Shown here: piece by piece, positions 1 to 10,171 of the stretch
Layout of the letters: each line of letters opens with the position of its first letter
Position numbering within the stretch: the first letter of the stretch is position 1
Origin: Phoronis australis
Lineage: Eukaryota; Phoronida; Phoronidae
Length of the DNA: 31,128 bases
NCBI GenBank assembly: GCA_002633005.1
Contig: NMRA01000418.1
Span: 1-31,128, forward strand
Direction of reading: 5' to 3'
The notes under the pieces: model-generated
Databases searched by the model: none
Seen by the model: only the letters and a program-made list of their open reading frames with translations
What the model was told of the DNA's origin: nothing
Program-made: the position numbers and the translations under genes

Positions 1-2947
1 CCGTGTCTAGACCACTGGCCATCTCGAGGTGAACAGCCCGACATGTTAGACACGTAAATAAACACAAGTATCGCTTGTCCCGACGCTTTCCGCGACCCTG
101 GACAGTCATGAATGGCCCTGCAAAATCGACAGCTGTCCTGGCAAAGGCGCGTAACGGTTGTTTGACTCGAATAGCGGGTAATGGTCCCATCAGCTGTCTT
201 CCTGGAACAGCTTTCGATCTCTTACATCGGTTACAATTTGACTCCCAGCGCTTTATTTCTTCTCGACCGGACAATATCCAATATATTTGCGATGATAACG
301 CAAGGGTGTGGTTTGTTCCTGCCACGTGTTTACCTAGCTCGTGATGGTGTTTAATGATGAGCTGCGTCACCCAGTTACGTTTTGGGAGAATCACTGGAAA
401 TTTGGTGTCGTATGATAGGTAGTCCGCGTTTTCTAACCGACCACCACTACGGAGAATACCATCGTCGTCCAATATAGGTCTCAAATGAACGATTACACTA
501 TTTGCAGATACGTTCAAATTCTTCGTCAAATCCCGATTTTCTTTCGCGAACTCCTTGCCCTGCGCGGCACGAATTATGTGCTTCTCAGAATCCGATAATT
601 CATCTGCGGTTAATTCGTCGCTTTTGCGATTTTCCTTCGTAACGCGACAATTTTCTACGAAGCGAATCACCCATGCTTGTACCCGAATAAGTATTCTCCA
701 ATCAGAGAATCGATCAGGGAGTAGTCTCCAATCATCCGGCATTTTACTGTAATCAATTGATAAATATGTGTTACCCTTGAAGTTTTTCTTAACTTCTCCG
801 TAATCAATCTCTCCACTTTTCTCGAATTTCTGGTTTGGCCAACACGATTCATCTTGTGACAGAAAACATGTTGCATGCCACCATGTCTCACAGTCAGCTA
901 GCTCCTGGGCTGTTTTACCTCCAGTAATATAATCAGCAGGATTGTCACGAGTCGGAACATACCACCATTGACTGGGTGACGTATGCTCTTGAATAATGCC
1001 GACACGATTCGCGACGAACGGTTTTAGGATTTTATTTTGGCTGCGAATCCACCACAACACATTCATACTATCCGACCAGAATGTGCAATTGGTGATGTCA
1101 ATCTCTGGGGCTCTCGTAACCGATAAACAAAACTTCAGTCCGAGAACTGCAGCCATTAATTCCATTCTGGGGATGCTGACAGCAGTCAACGGCGTAACAC
1201 GATTTTTCGAGCCAACGATAACACAAGATACGCTTTTATCTTCATGTTGGCAGCGTTGGTAAATCACGGTACCATAAGCGTCTTGAGAGGCATCCACAAA
1301 CACGTGTAGACTAATAGATTCCATGACACCACCGCGACCCAGGCACCGTGGAACTGCGACATTAGCCAACATTTCAAACTCTTCGAACCACACAGTATTA
1401 CGCATTTTATTCTCTAATGATTTATCCAATGGTTCGTCCCATCCAACACCGACAGTCCACAACTCCTGCATCAGCATTTTTGCTCGCACTACAAACGGCC
1501 CTATGAATCCCAACGGATCAAAGAGTGTCGCGATTTTACTCAAAAAATTTCTCTTCGTATATGTGAATCCGTCGCAAGGCTGTTCCGCATGGAACGTGAA
1601 TACATCTTCCTCGGTTTTCCACATAACTCCTAATGTTTTAATTGACGGTAACACTTCATCTTTCAAATCTATCTCGGTCGCTCTCAATTCCGGTGAAATC
1701 TCGGACAACAATTCCTTTGAATTCGATAACCACTTTCTGGCCTGCATTCCTGCTTTCGACCACAATTTCGATAACTCTCGGTATAACTCAATCTCGTCTA
1801 GTACGTTCGGAACGGAATCCCTGTTGTCATCCATGTACGCTGATTTTAAGACAGTTTCGGATGCCCTTGGAAATTCCTCACTGTGTATCCTGGCGTTTTC
1901 CTGTGACACAAACTGTGCCAAAAATGGCGAAGAATTTACGCCAAAAACGACACGATTGAACTCGAACACGTCCGGTGTGGTATCGCTCTTTATATTTCGC
2001 CACAAGAAACGATGATATTGTTTATCCTCATTGAGCAGCTGGACTTGTAAATACATCTCGGATATGTCACATACCAACGCGATAGGATGTTTACGAAACC
2101 ATAAAAGTACATCAGTCAGCTCTCGCTGCAATTTTGGCCCCTGGTATATTGCATTATTCAAGCTTACGCCATCCTTTTTTGCAGATGCATCAAACACAAT
2201 AGGGACTTTAGTGGTCGCACGATTTTCTTTCACAACAGGAAAGTGCGGTAGATACCATCCTGTGAGTTCGGCACTCATTTTACTTTCAGCAAGTTTACGA
2301 ATATATCCCTTCGCTTCATATTTCTCAATAGTCTCATTGTAGACTCTAGCGACTTCTGGCGATTTAGCCAGCTTCTTTTCTGTAGCCTTTAAACGATCCA
2401 GTGCCATCACGTAAGCATTGGGCAAGCTCGATGGCGATTCTTTCCACGGAATTCCGATTTCATAACCGTTGTCCAGTTTCTTTAAATTTTTTTCCGCGGC
2501 GTTGTACGCGGTTCGATCATCGATACTCATCGGTAATTCATCAGTGTTTGGGTTTTCGATTTCCCAAGAACGTTGTACAGTACGATCGAGAATGTTCTCT
2601 GTAAAGAACGTGTGGTGAGCACTCAACGCTTTGTTCATTCCCCCAATGCATGTCCATCCTAACGGCGTAAGTCTGGCGATGGGCTCTCGGTTTCTTCCCC
2701 GCACATCCTGCATTGAGTAATGCAAGTCGCTGTTATCCAAACCGATCAAAATGTCAATTCGATGTCTTCCTTCAAGATCGGGAAATTCTATCCCGCGCAG
2801 ATGTGACCACCTTTTCTGTTCCGTTCTCCAGTCTATAGCTTTCAAATTTCCGGTTACGCGATTGACAGTCATAGCTTCGATTTCCTTTTTCGTGTGTCCA
2901 CCGATGTTTTCCAATTCGAATTTCACTGGCATCGTTTTGAATGATTC
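1..2947 (-). CDS. BEL/Pao pol: end of protease, reverse transcriptase, RNase H, start of integrase (partial)
   Basis: After the TAG at 2948-2950 the same frame stays open for 982 codons to the window edge. Reading in order: the rest of the Pao protease region (about 2947-2650), the reverse transcriptase with a catalytic Asp in VCDISEMYLQV near 2060 and the YMDD box at 1826-1837, the Pao-type RNase H with FVDAS near 1290 and a SIPRMELMAAV motif near 1150, the integrase zinc region with a His-His...Cys-x2-Cys pattern near 220-350, and the start of the integrase core at AVDFAGP near 125. No frameshift or stop was found by hand translation. The protein would copy element RNA in a virus-like particle and insert the DNA. 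It could only be made by readthrough of the TAG, or from its own internal start; otherwise this copy is inactive. Confidence 0.92.
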
Positions 2948-4165
2948 CTAACGACCATTAATTACGTTGACTACTATTTCTTCGGATTTTCCGCACACTA
3001 ACAGTCCCAATTCCGCGGCGACATCGGCGTTAAGGTAAGTGCGTGTACTAGCATCATCCAACAAGGCGTTTACACGAATACGTTTTGATCCATTTTTAAG
3101 TACCACTGGAACTGTTCTCATTGCTACGAAATCGGATTTATTCGAATGCAGGGTAGTGGTCGTGTGGGTCGCATGTGTAATCGCCCCCTCCGTGGCTGGA
3201 AGGCTAGAGGGACTGTTAGTAGTAGCGCCATCTGTGGCATTCTCACGCGTTTTCGGTTGGCGATCGTTGTTATTACGGTGTAATAACCTATTATGGGTTT
3301 CTTTACTTCCGTCGATATTGTATACACGCGATCTGCGACAATCCTGACCACGGTGATTGTACCCCAAGCAACGGAAACAAAGACGGAGTTGTTTAGCTTT
3401 CGACCATCGATCACTCACGGACATTGATTTAAATACCTCGCAATTCCAGGGGCCGTGCCCAGGCTGACCACAGGCTAAACATTCCGTCACGTCTGAGTTA
3501 TGTGTTACCATAGTACGATGTGGCGTAGAACGTGGGTGGGTAAGGGGCGTTGCCGACATTCCATGGACAGTTTCGAGCGAAATTGTGTGAAACTCGGCCT
3601 CCAGAATAATAAACTCACGCAATGTTTCAACCGATTCTTCCCTCTTTTTCTCGAACATCCAGCGTTGGAAATTAGTAATCATGGTCTCGCTCATTTTTCT
3701 CAATAGCTTATGATAAAGAGACCCGTTTTCTAGTTCTGAGACCATCTCTTCTTCTTTCAAATTGACTACCACTACATCCAACAAATCGGCGTAGTCTTGT
3801 ATGTCTTTGGCAGATTTTATAGGGCGAAATTCGTCAATTGCTTCAAGTTGGCTGGCTATCTTTCTGCGTTTGCCTCCATATTTTCTATCAAGGCGTTCTT
3901 TCGCTACTTTATAGGCCGTCGCATTATGACCCAGGCTTTCGATTAGTTTAAGGGGTTCTCCTGACAAATATTGACGAAGTTGGAGCAATTTATACTCTTC
4001 TGTTGCATTGGTTGTGTCAACACATGCGTAGAAAGCGGCTTTCCAGTTTTCATAATTTTTAGTTTGTCCAGAAAATACCGGGATTGAAACCCGTTTCAAC
4101 AATTTCCACATGTCACTGGCAGTAGTTGCAGGTGGACTTACTTCACTGTGTTCACTCTCAGTTGT
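2948..4165 (-). CDS. BEL/Pao gag-protease, C-terminal part of gag to an in-frame TAG
   Basis: Open frame downstream of the MITE insertion; the first Met is at 4111, but the gag frame probably ran through from 4621 before the insertion. It starts with a DUF1759/retro-gag-like region (WKAAFYACVD and LRQYLSGEPLKLIESLG are typical), then two zinc knuckles, CLACGQPGHGPWNC near 3490-3440 and CFRCLGYNHRGQDC near 3385-3340, then a Ser/Thr-rich linker and the retropepsin-like core VNALLDDASTRTYL near 3070-3030. The catalytic loop is D-D-A-S rather than D-T/S-G, a variation to note. The frame ends at TAG 2948-2950 about 40 residues after the catalytic loop, that is inside the protease, where related elements read straight through. 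Confidence 0.88.
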   Translation of the reverse strand, partial: TTESEHSEVSPPATTASDMWKLLKRVSIPVFSGQTKNYENWKAAFYACVDTTNATEEYKLLQLRQYLSGEPLKLIESLGHNATAYKVAKERLDRKYGGKRRKIASQLEAIDEFRPIKSAKDIQDYADLLDVVVVNLKEEEMVSELENGSLYHKLLRKMSETMITNFQRWMFEKKREESVETLREFIILEAEFHTISLETVHGMSATPLTHPRSTPHRTMVTHNSDVTECLACGQPGHGPWNCEVFKSMSVSDRWSKAKQLRLCFRCLGYNHRGQDCRRSRVYNIDGSKETHNRLLHRNNNDRQPKTRENATDGATTNSPSSLPATEGAITHATHTTTTLHSNKSDFVAMRTVPVVLKNGSKRIRVNALLDDASTRTYLNADVAAELGLLVCGKSEEIVVNVINGR

Positions 4166-4173
4166 AGTATTTG
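4166..4173. repeat. Left 8-bp target-site duplication of the MITE
   Basis: AGTATTTG directly before the CAG end of the MITE; an identical copy follows at 4253-4260. Eight-base duplications are characteristic of hAT insertion. Confidence 0.93.
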
Positions 4174-4252
4174 CAGTGGCGGATCTACGTTTTCAGTAAG
4201 GGGNCGAGGGGGGGTTTAAACCCCCTGAAGCCCCCCCGTAGATCCGCCTCTG
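4174..4252. mobile_element. 79-bp hAT-type MITE nested in the BEL gag
   Basis: The terminal inverted repeats are CAGTGGCGGATCTACG at 4174-4189 and its near-perfect complement CGTAGATCCGCCTCTG at 4237-4252 (one mismatch), flanked by the perfect 8-bp direct repeat AGTATTTG at 4166-4173 and 4253-4260. An 8-bp duplication and CAG...CTG ends are the signature of hAT transposons. The interior is G/C-run rich (GGGG...TTTAAA...CCCC) and has one unresolved base at 4204. With no coding capacity it must be moved by a transposase encoded elsewhere. It introduces a TGA into gag. Confidence 0.93.
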
Positions 4253-4260
4253 AGTATTTG
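4253..4260. repeat. Right 8-bp target-site duplication of the MITE
   Basis: AGTATTTG directly after the CTG end of the MITE, identical to 4166-4173. Confidence 0.93.
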
Positions 4261-4621
4261 GGATCATAGTGTTTAGTGCACTGACAGGTGATTTATTAAC
4301 AATCTTACCGTCTATGTAAGCTTGAACCTGCTTGCTTGCCTCAGCTCCTTCGTTTTCTAGTTGTTCTATTTCCGATTGAGTTTTCTCATACAGCGATTTG
4401 TCCGTTTCGATATAAAGTCCTGCTAATTCACTGCACACTTGTTGCGCTTCGAAATTCAGTTGTTCTACTAACTCGCACAACTGATTTATGTCGTCGACTT
4501 CACTCTCCTCCAATATCAAGTTTGACAGCTGTCTCCTTTTTTTGGTGAAAGCCGCCTTGGCCTTCGACTTATTTAACTTCAGCGCATTTATCTGTTGTGT
4601 TTTTTCCGTTTTTGCACTCAC
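4253..4621 (-). CDS. BEL/Pao gag, N-terminal coiled-coil segment
   Basis: ATG at 4621-4619 opens the gag frame about 26 bases after the primer-binding site, the usual arrangement. The segment is Lys/Glu/Gln-rich and predicted helical (heptad-like LEESEVDD, LCELVEQLNFEAQQV, EIEQLENEG), as in the N-terminus of Pao gag proteins. Native coding ends at the MITE right boundary (4252); beyond it the frame reads through MITE sequence and stops at TGA 4193-4195. Because the MITE plus one copy of its target duplication is 87 bp, the frame before and after it is the same, which shows that gag was one continuous reading frame before the insertion. Confidence 0.85.
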
Positions 4622-4646
4622 TGCTCTCCATCCTGATTACTCCAAA

Positions 4647-4665
4647 CAACCTTGCTCTGCTACCA
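4647..4665 (-). promoter_or_regulatory. Candidate tRNA primer-binding site of the BEL element
   Basis: On the minus strand the sequence begins TGGTAGCAGAGC, starting with the TGG that pairs with a tRNA CCA end, and lies between the proposed LTR end and the gag ATG. Which tRNA it pairs with was not determined. Confidence 0.6.
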
Positions 4666-4670
4666 GAAAT

Positions 4671-4840
4671 TGTGCCGATGGTGCACAACTAAATTCTTAT
4701 TTTTAAAAACGATTTACGATGAAACACGATAACAAAATGATAACAACGCCCTTCCTTTACTTTTACGATATCGACTTTATATTTCGACTAACTCTCACGT
4801 GACATATAAGCATGCGCAGTAGTAAAAACACTTATAAACA
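4671..4840 (-). repeat. Candidate 5' LTR of the BEL element
   Basis: The segment has TGT...ACA ends (minus strand starts TGTTTATAAG and ends GGCACA), contains AT-rich TATA-like stretches, and stops 5 bp before the primer-binding site. At 170 bp it is short for a BEL LTR, and the outer boundary is a guess because the partner LTR is outside the window. Confidence 0.4.
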
Positions 4841-5388
4841 GTGGAACATCTGTAAAAGGTTAAAACACTCGTGAACATTGGCCGTAGCCTATTGTGTATG
4901 GGGGCCTAAACAAAAAATATTTCTCATAACGTCAAGGATAAAATCCGGACACGTTGTCGGGAGATTTTAGCCACTGGCAAGGGCATTTGCAAAGGTCAGG
5001 ACGTTTTAAAAACAAAAACGTTTCGTAACTTGAAACACGCAAGTTGATGTCAGACGTGCAAGTTCAATGTCACAGTCGGAAGTCGAACAGCACGGTCTAA
5101 TTAAACCAGAGCACATGTTACGCTACAACGAGAAACTGCAGCCTTCGGTGTATTTCCCATTTGTATTTTCATCAGAAATTTTCGTCATACGGGACTCGGT
5201 GATTCTTTTCATAGCTAAAGCGCCGAGCACAAGCTAAACGCAAGACAATCGAGTAACGGTCGTGACATCGTCAAGACAAGGGAAAAATTACAAAGCCCGT
5301 TCAAGCCTTATAGAGTAATAATCATCCGTTGAACACTTTAGTGACACGGGAGTTGCGTCGATCCCAAATTAGCGCTTCTAAAATTTTC
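4841..5388. other. No gene recognised
   Basis: Mixed sequence outside the BEL element. No protein similarity or structured repeat was recognised on either strand; part of it could still belong to a longer LTR. Confidence 0.5.
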
Positions 5389-5510
5389 CTTGTCCGAAAG
5401 TCGCGGACAAAAATCCGACGTTTATGACATTGTCCGAAATTCGAGGATCATTGAAAAACAGTTTTTGGACCTTGTACGAATTTCGTGGACTATGAAAAAC
5501 TCATTTGAGA
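5389..5510. repeat. Degenerate ~41-bp tandem repeat, three copies
   Basis: The motif TTGTCCGAAA-TCG-GGAC with an A-rich tail recurs at 5389, 5429 and 5471 (third copy TTGTACGAATTTCGTGGAC). Spacing is 40-42 bp and the copies have diverged. Confidence 0.6.
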
Positions 5511-6285
5511 AATATTCATTCTTCATTGGTCGAAAATGACTTTACCGTACCCAAATTGCGCGTGAGACGATAACGAGTACTCCCCGATACGCAGCAACTG
5601 TGCCACATGTTGAATGACTCGTAAACAAACGCAAACGACAATCGAACTTATCACAGCCGAGGTAAAAAACAATGACTGACTCGACATGCAAACAGACAAG
5701 ATGGTAACGAGTTCAGCGCTCCAAATAGACGTGGGTGGTCGCTTTCTCACTAGTTATAGAACGTCCTGGTCACCCAGAATTTAAAACAAAGCATCCAGAT
5801 CTCCTTCTCGTCTCACTACAATGAGTTCAAACTGGAGTGAAAGTACCGTAGTTTGCTGTCTTCCTGATTTCTGAAAATAAAACCGTATGAGAAATTCAAT
5901 TTAAAAACTACAGTTTGTTGCCTAAAATCCACCAGAGGTCCTTACGAAGGTTTTTGGGTTCAAACCACGGAGACGAAAGTTGTAAATATCTTGCTGCCTT
6001 CTTCTTATGGACGCCCTGGTGCATATAGAAGTCCAGTTGTCACGATAAACAACAGTTAGAGAGTGATCCATAACTCCAAAGATGCCGATCGGTTCCTCTG
6101 GGGCCGGTACCGTATGCTGGTTTCGGCCACATCGATGTCTTGTGAGATTCTTCCTTCGTCTGAACATGCACCTAAGATAGAAAAGAAACCTTATTATGTT
6201 CTAACCGTGTATTAAGAACAAATTTCATTATAATACAGTACGAAAATCACTATGGTAAATTTATTAAATGTCTAACGGTCCTGGA
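5511..6285. other. No clear gene; possible downstream part of the Polinton-type element
   Basis: A minus-strand frame at 5922-6167 contains RRRKNLTRHRC, which resembles the second half of a C2H2 zinc finger, and lies just downstream of the DNA polymerase fossil on the same strand. It may be part of the same element, but only this short motif supports that. Confidence 0.25.
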
Positions 6286-7942
6286 TTAAATGTTCAAAGG
6301 TCCATTGTTGACACCCTTGTCGAACACTTGTTCTTTGGGATAAAACTAGGTGAATGCACACCTCTCTTGCAGATAGGGATACTTAGGTATTTCGTTGCCT
6401 AACCGAAATCCTTTGTTCCGGGACATGCAACTCCTCGTAGTCTGAAACACTTTGAGATACCTCGCCTTAACGATTTCATTTCTCTGCCGTTGTACTCCTT
6501 TGCAGCTAAAATGAAATTTACCGTCGTCCGCATCCATGCGTTTTAGTGCAATGCAGCTCAATAAACCAAGGGTGCGCATGTCATAGGACTCGTTTTCTTC
6601 AGTGTATGGTCGTGGAAACCAGAAATGTTTTCCCTTTCGAATGTCGGGTTTAATCATGTCATCTAGACAGTTACCGACACTGCCATGAACGTCGAGTCTG
6701 TTTCCATCTCGCAAACTTCGAAATAAGATCTGTCGATAAATTTTAACATGAAGTCGGAGTAAAACTCGAACATTCGCAACTTTGTGTACTGATAGACAGT
6801 AAAGTCTATTTGAAGTGGTAGGTTCAGGCTTATGCTCTTCTTTTTCATCTCGAAGTCGTGGGTTCCGTCACCGATATAACTGACATGTCCACGTTCCGGG
6901 AACCGGACCTTCCATTGAGCATTAGCCTCTTCGCAGTACTTGTCGTCAAGATGACAGAGTTACCCTACGCACTATTGCCTTTAACCTTCACCGTCTGCAC
7001 TACAACAGCCTTCTTGTTGTCTTTGTCCCATTCCCGCCTAGCGTCGCTGACTTCCTAGCTCACGAAGACACTCGAAACATTTTGAAGGAGCGCATTTGAC
7101 CATTTGATAGATGTTTGTTATCTCCATGCCGTGTTTCAAGTAACATTTCAGAAGTGGGGTTGCCAACAGAATTTTCTCACTGAAGATACTTCCCACCAGA
7201 GATTGTCGTGGTCGGCTTTTGTTTTTCTCTGCATACTCCCGCATATGGTCTCTTATGTCGTCTCTGCCGATGTCTACATTCTTGAATATTGGTTACATTT
7301 CTGAAAAGTGCTCTCTCAGATGCCTTAGGACTTCGATGTCACATTCCACAACACAGAGCAAAGAGTAACGTCTAGAGGCGCTTTTTTATTGTCAATCTCA
7401 TCAGAGATTACCAATTATACGTTATTCATTATATTGTAATTGTACTAGTCATAATCAATGACCTTATATCGCCTACCTCCTTCTCCTTTTCATCTCTGGT
7501 AACAAGCTTGCGACGCACGTATTATTTATCCATTATTCGGGAGATATATCGATCATAAATGTTTTTACTTGTTCGCTCGTGAGGCTGTAGAAATGTTCAG
7601 TGAGTAGTTCTCGCCTCCCGAGGAAAGAACATAGGACATCATCTTGCCGTTTCAAATCCTCAAATTTGCACTCCCAGATTTCTTCATAATCTAAACCTTG
7701 ATCGGTGATATAGTCTAATCTTTCTCCAAGAGCTCACTCAAAGCGACGGTTCGGGCTTGATTTCTCGTCCTCAGAGTTCCGTCGTCTTTTCTTGTGAGAG
7801 CACAGTCGTGACCGTGCCAGTTACATCCTCGGTGCTTGGACAGAAATCGTCCCCTGGAATACGACGCTAACACAATCTTTTTCAACCCATTGAACTGGTG
7901 ACGAATACTAAATACTATTGCCACTCTAAGTAATCCAACCAA
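6286..7942 (-). pseudogene. Fossil protein-primed family B DNA polymerase (Polinton/Maverick type)
   Basis: Minus-strand pieces line up in order with the C-terminal half of DNA_pol_B_2-type polymerases carried by Polinton-like elements. From upstream: an insertion with CNWHGHDC and an IWECKFEDL motif (7942-7533); a stretch with HLREHFSEM and KILLATPLLKCYL (7345-7070); the polymerase region III motif around KGNSA, followed by G (near 6960); NLPLQIDFTVYQYTKLRM and the region I catalytic motif as METDS rather than DTDS (6825-6680); and a conserved C-terminus with NKGFRL ending at a TAA (6286-6288). Frameshifts near 7720, 7060 and 6710 and stops (TAA near 7300, TAG near 6965 and 6346-6348) show it is dead. 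The N-terminal exonuclease region is not recognisable. The viral-like lineage is inferred from the family; the decay is seen directly. Confidence 0.75.
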
Positions 7943-8584
7943 GCAGTTGCGTTTCGTACCTTAGGGTCAGAATAATAGAGAGTGATTCCAATAACAGAGG
8001 ATCATGGATAAATAATTGTTTGTCGTGTAATAAAATTGTACTTGTGTTGTTTTTTGTACTGAACAGGTTAAAAAAATCATCGGGACCAGATGTTTGCAGG
8101 CTCTTTGGAGATGGTGTACGAAACCGTTGACTCCAAAGTCAAGGTCCCTCTCCAACTGGTTGACTTAAACCTATCACGTAACTACCTGTGACGTCATTTT
8201 CACTTCTCTTCAGTTTGCGGATTGTGTCACTTTTGGTTGAAACCATCACAGGTGACTTTTGATTTTTAAGTTTGGGACTTTGACTGGGGTCCCTCCCAAA
8301 CACGGCGCCTGAACAACTCATTATACCAGTTGCTTGTTTTTATTTAAAAAGCATGTGTGTTTCAAAATACACTGAAAATTCTTTGTAAAATGATATGAAA
8401 AATCAGATAGTGTCGCTTTTTCATTAACAGTGAATTAGAATCCTGAAAACAAATATTTCTACTTTCATAGCATAAACTTCATTTCAACCATTTATTCATC
8501 AAATATTACTATATTACAACAGAAAGTCTTCGTTATCGAAGGTGCGATATGAACGCTTGTTAATGATACGTGGTGGAAACCTAG
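7943..8584. other. No gene recognised between the polymerase fossil and the LINE fragment
   Basis: Two short minus-strand frames (7967-8155 and 8139-8321) have no recognisable motif. The stretch could hold the decayed upstream part of the polymerase gene, but nothing in it can be aligned by eye. Confidence 0.4.
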
Positions 8585-9855
8585 GGTGACAAGTCTTATA
8601 CGCTGTGAATAAAGATTATGATCGCTAATCCCAATGGGTATACTATCAAACTTAAAAATTTTGCAACGTTTGATACAAGAATAAGATCAAGGCATGTCGA
8701 AGTTTTGACGGAAACCCTTGTGGGCACGTTAATAATATTCTGCATACCCAACTCTCGTTCCCATGCCTTAATCTTACCCACTGTCCTCTTACACAATGCA
8801 TCACAATTAAAATCACCAGTAACAATAAAATCTTTGCTGGTGTGAGCTTGATTATGAACAATATTTTTTAAATGATCAGTCAATTTTTCTGTGTATTCTG
8901 CGTTCGCAGAGGGTGGTCTGTAGACTGATCCAATAATCAAATTCTTCGATTTAGGAATACCAATCTCAACCCAGAGCGACTCCACCTGTTCGTCATGGTG
9001 CTGCAGCTGACGGCTAGTTAGTTCTTCTTTCGTGTAGATGGCAACACCACCACCTTTCCTGTTACGGTCGTTCCTATTCAATTCAAAGCCGTCGATGGCG
9101 ATCTCAGAATCATCGATGATAGAAGAGAGCCGTGTTTCATTCAAGCAAAGAATATCGATGAGTTTTTGACTCATAATAAAACGCAGATAATCAATTCGAT
9201 CAGTTAGCGACACTATATTAAGGTGTCCAATACGGAGACCTTTGGTGTATTTTAAATCAGATAGAATATCGGGACCATGGTCACTCGGGATACTGCCAGA
9301 GATTGACGGGGATGATTCATTTATGTTCTCGGTTGTGAACAACGAGTCACTAAAAATTAAAAAATCGGAGAAACCATTGAGAGCCGGGACGTGGTCTGGT
9401 TTGAGCCACGTTTCCGTGGTTGCAGCTATGTCATCTTTCTGTTCAGGACAGTAAAGAACCTCACTGTTAATGGTAGCAGATTCAGTGACTAGGGGGAGTC
9501 CCACATTAAAAGCCTCATACCAGTCAATTACATTGTCATGGTGCTTCTCTGGTTGTAAACATGGATAGACATAATGCAGGAAACAATGCAGTTGTTCCAA
9601 ATACATAGCAGTAGCAATGCTGTGGATTATCACCTGTTGAGTTCCGTTCAGCTGAATGCTGGACCTTGACTAGCAATCAAGAATATCCTTGGGAAGGGTA
9701 CACAGCAGGTTATCGGTATTGCAGCAAAAATTTTCATCGATACTCAAAGAGTTCAGCGTCAAAATACAGTAGAACCACAAAACACAGTTCTGTGGCAGTC
9801 CACTCATCAGATCCTTCGACATTAAAGCTTTCGATGGAACCCAAATATACATCAA
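8585..9855 (-). pseudogene. LINE (CR1/L2-like) ORF2 N-terminal part with APE endonuclease
   Basis: One minus-strand frame, 9855 to 8596, interrupted by a TAG at 9670-9672, encodes an apurinic/apyrimidinic-type endonuclease used by CR1/L2-class LINEs to nick target DNA. Recognisable motifs in order are GHLNIVSL, ILCLNETRL (catalytic Glu), GGGVAIY, GSVYRPP, VTGDFNCD (catalytic Asp and Asn) and TCLDLILVS. A frameshift near 8640 moves the final SDHN motif into the next frame (near 8610), after which similarity ends: the whole reverse transcriptase is missing. An additional upstream TTETWLKPDH motif near 9400 also resembles LINE endonuclease-region sequence. Loss of the 3' part is unusual for a LINE, where 5' truncation is the rule, so a later deletion or rearrangement is likely. 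Confidence 0.85.
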
Positions 9856-10171
9856 TCAGAACGGTTATGACTCTGCAATTCTCTTAAGATACGGAGCAAT
9901 TAACAGCACGTTACAGGTCACAGGACGTACGCTTCAACACCATTGTAATTTGCCGTTTTGCTTGCAATTTGCCTTTAATACGTTGCACTTTGCGAATTAT
10001 GTGTCCGTGAACTGTTGCTGAATATTTTGCGGCTTCCAGTTCCACGGGCGGACGGGCAGAAACCCATGCCAATGGGGCTATTCGGAGAATTCTCCTCGCG
10101 GTGTCGCTGTTGTACTAGTGGTGATTGAATTGCGCATGCGTGGCTGTCTGCATGTAAACAACTGGTAAAAG
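9856..10171. other. Non-coding; NRF1-like site before a possible first exon
   Basis: No protein similarity. The palindromic TGCGCATGCG at 10131-10140 matches the core of metazoan NRF1 promoter sites and lies 32 bp before the ATG at 10172. Confidence 0.3.

Larger units (their letters stand above)
1..4840 (-). mobile_element. BEL/Pao LTR retrotransposon, truncated by the window edge
   Basis: Reading the minus strand from high to low coordinates gives the BEL/Pao order: candidate 5' LTR (4671-4840), primer-binding site (4647-4665), gag with a coiled-coil start and DUF1759-like region, two zinc knuckles, aspartic protease, reverse transcriptase with a YMDD box, RNase H, then the H2C2 zinc region and first catalytic Asp of integrase. 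The rest of integrase and the 3' LTR lie left of base 1. The protein frame is the same from 4621 to base 2. It is broken only by a nested MITE (4174-4252) and one TAG (2948-2950), so this is a young copy compared with the other elements in the window. It supplies its own reverse-transcription and integration enzymes; no host gene is seen inside it. Confidence 0.93.

Noticed and set aside
1323-2342. Long plus-strand frames, up to 230 codons, opposite the BEL pol
   Set aside because: The minus strand carries clear RT and RNase H motifs over the same bases; the plus frames show no motif and are shadows.
4848-5300. Possible extension of the BEL LTR
   Set aside because: No TG/CA boundary in this stretch is better than the one at 4840, and there is no second LTR to compare with.
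2948-9672. Reassignment of TAG as a sense codon, suggested by TAG stops in three unrelated elements
   Set aside because: Other elements in the window also have TGA, TAA and frameshifts, so the TAGs fit normal decay.
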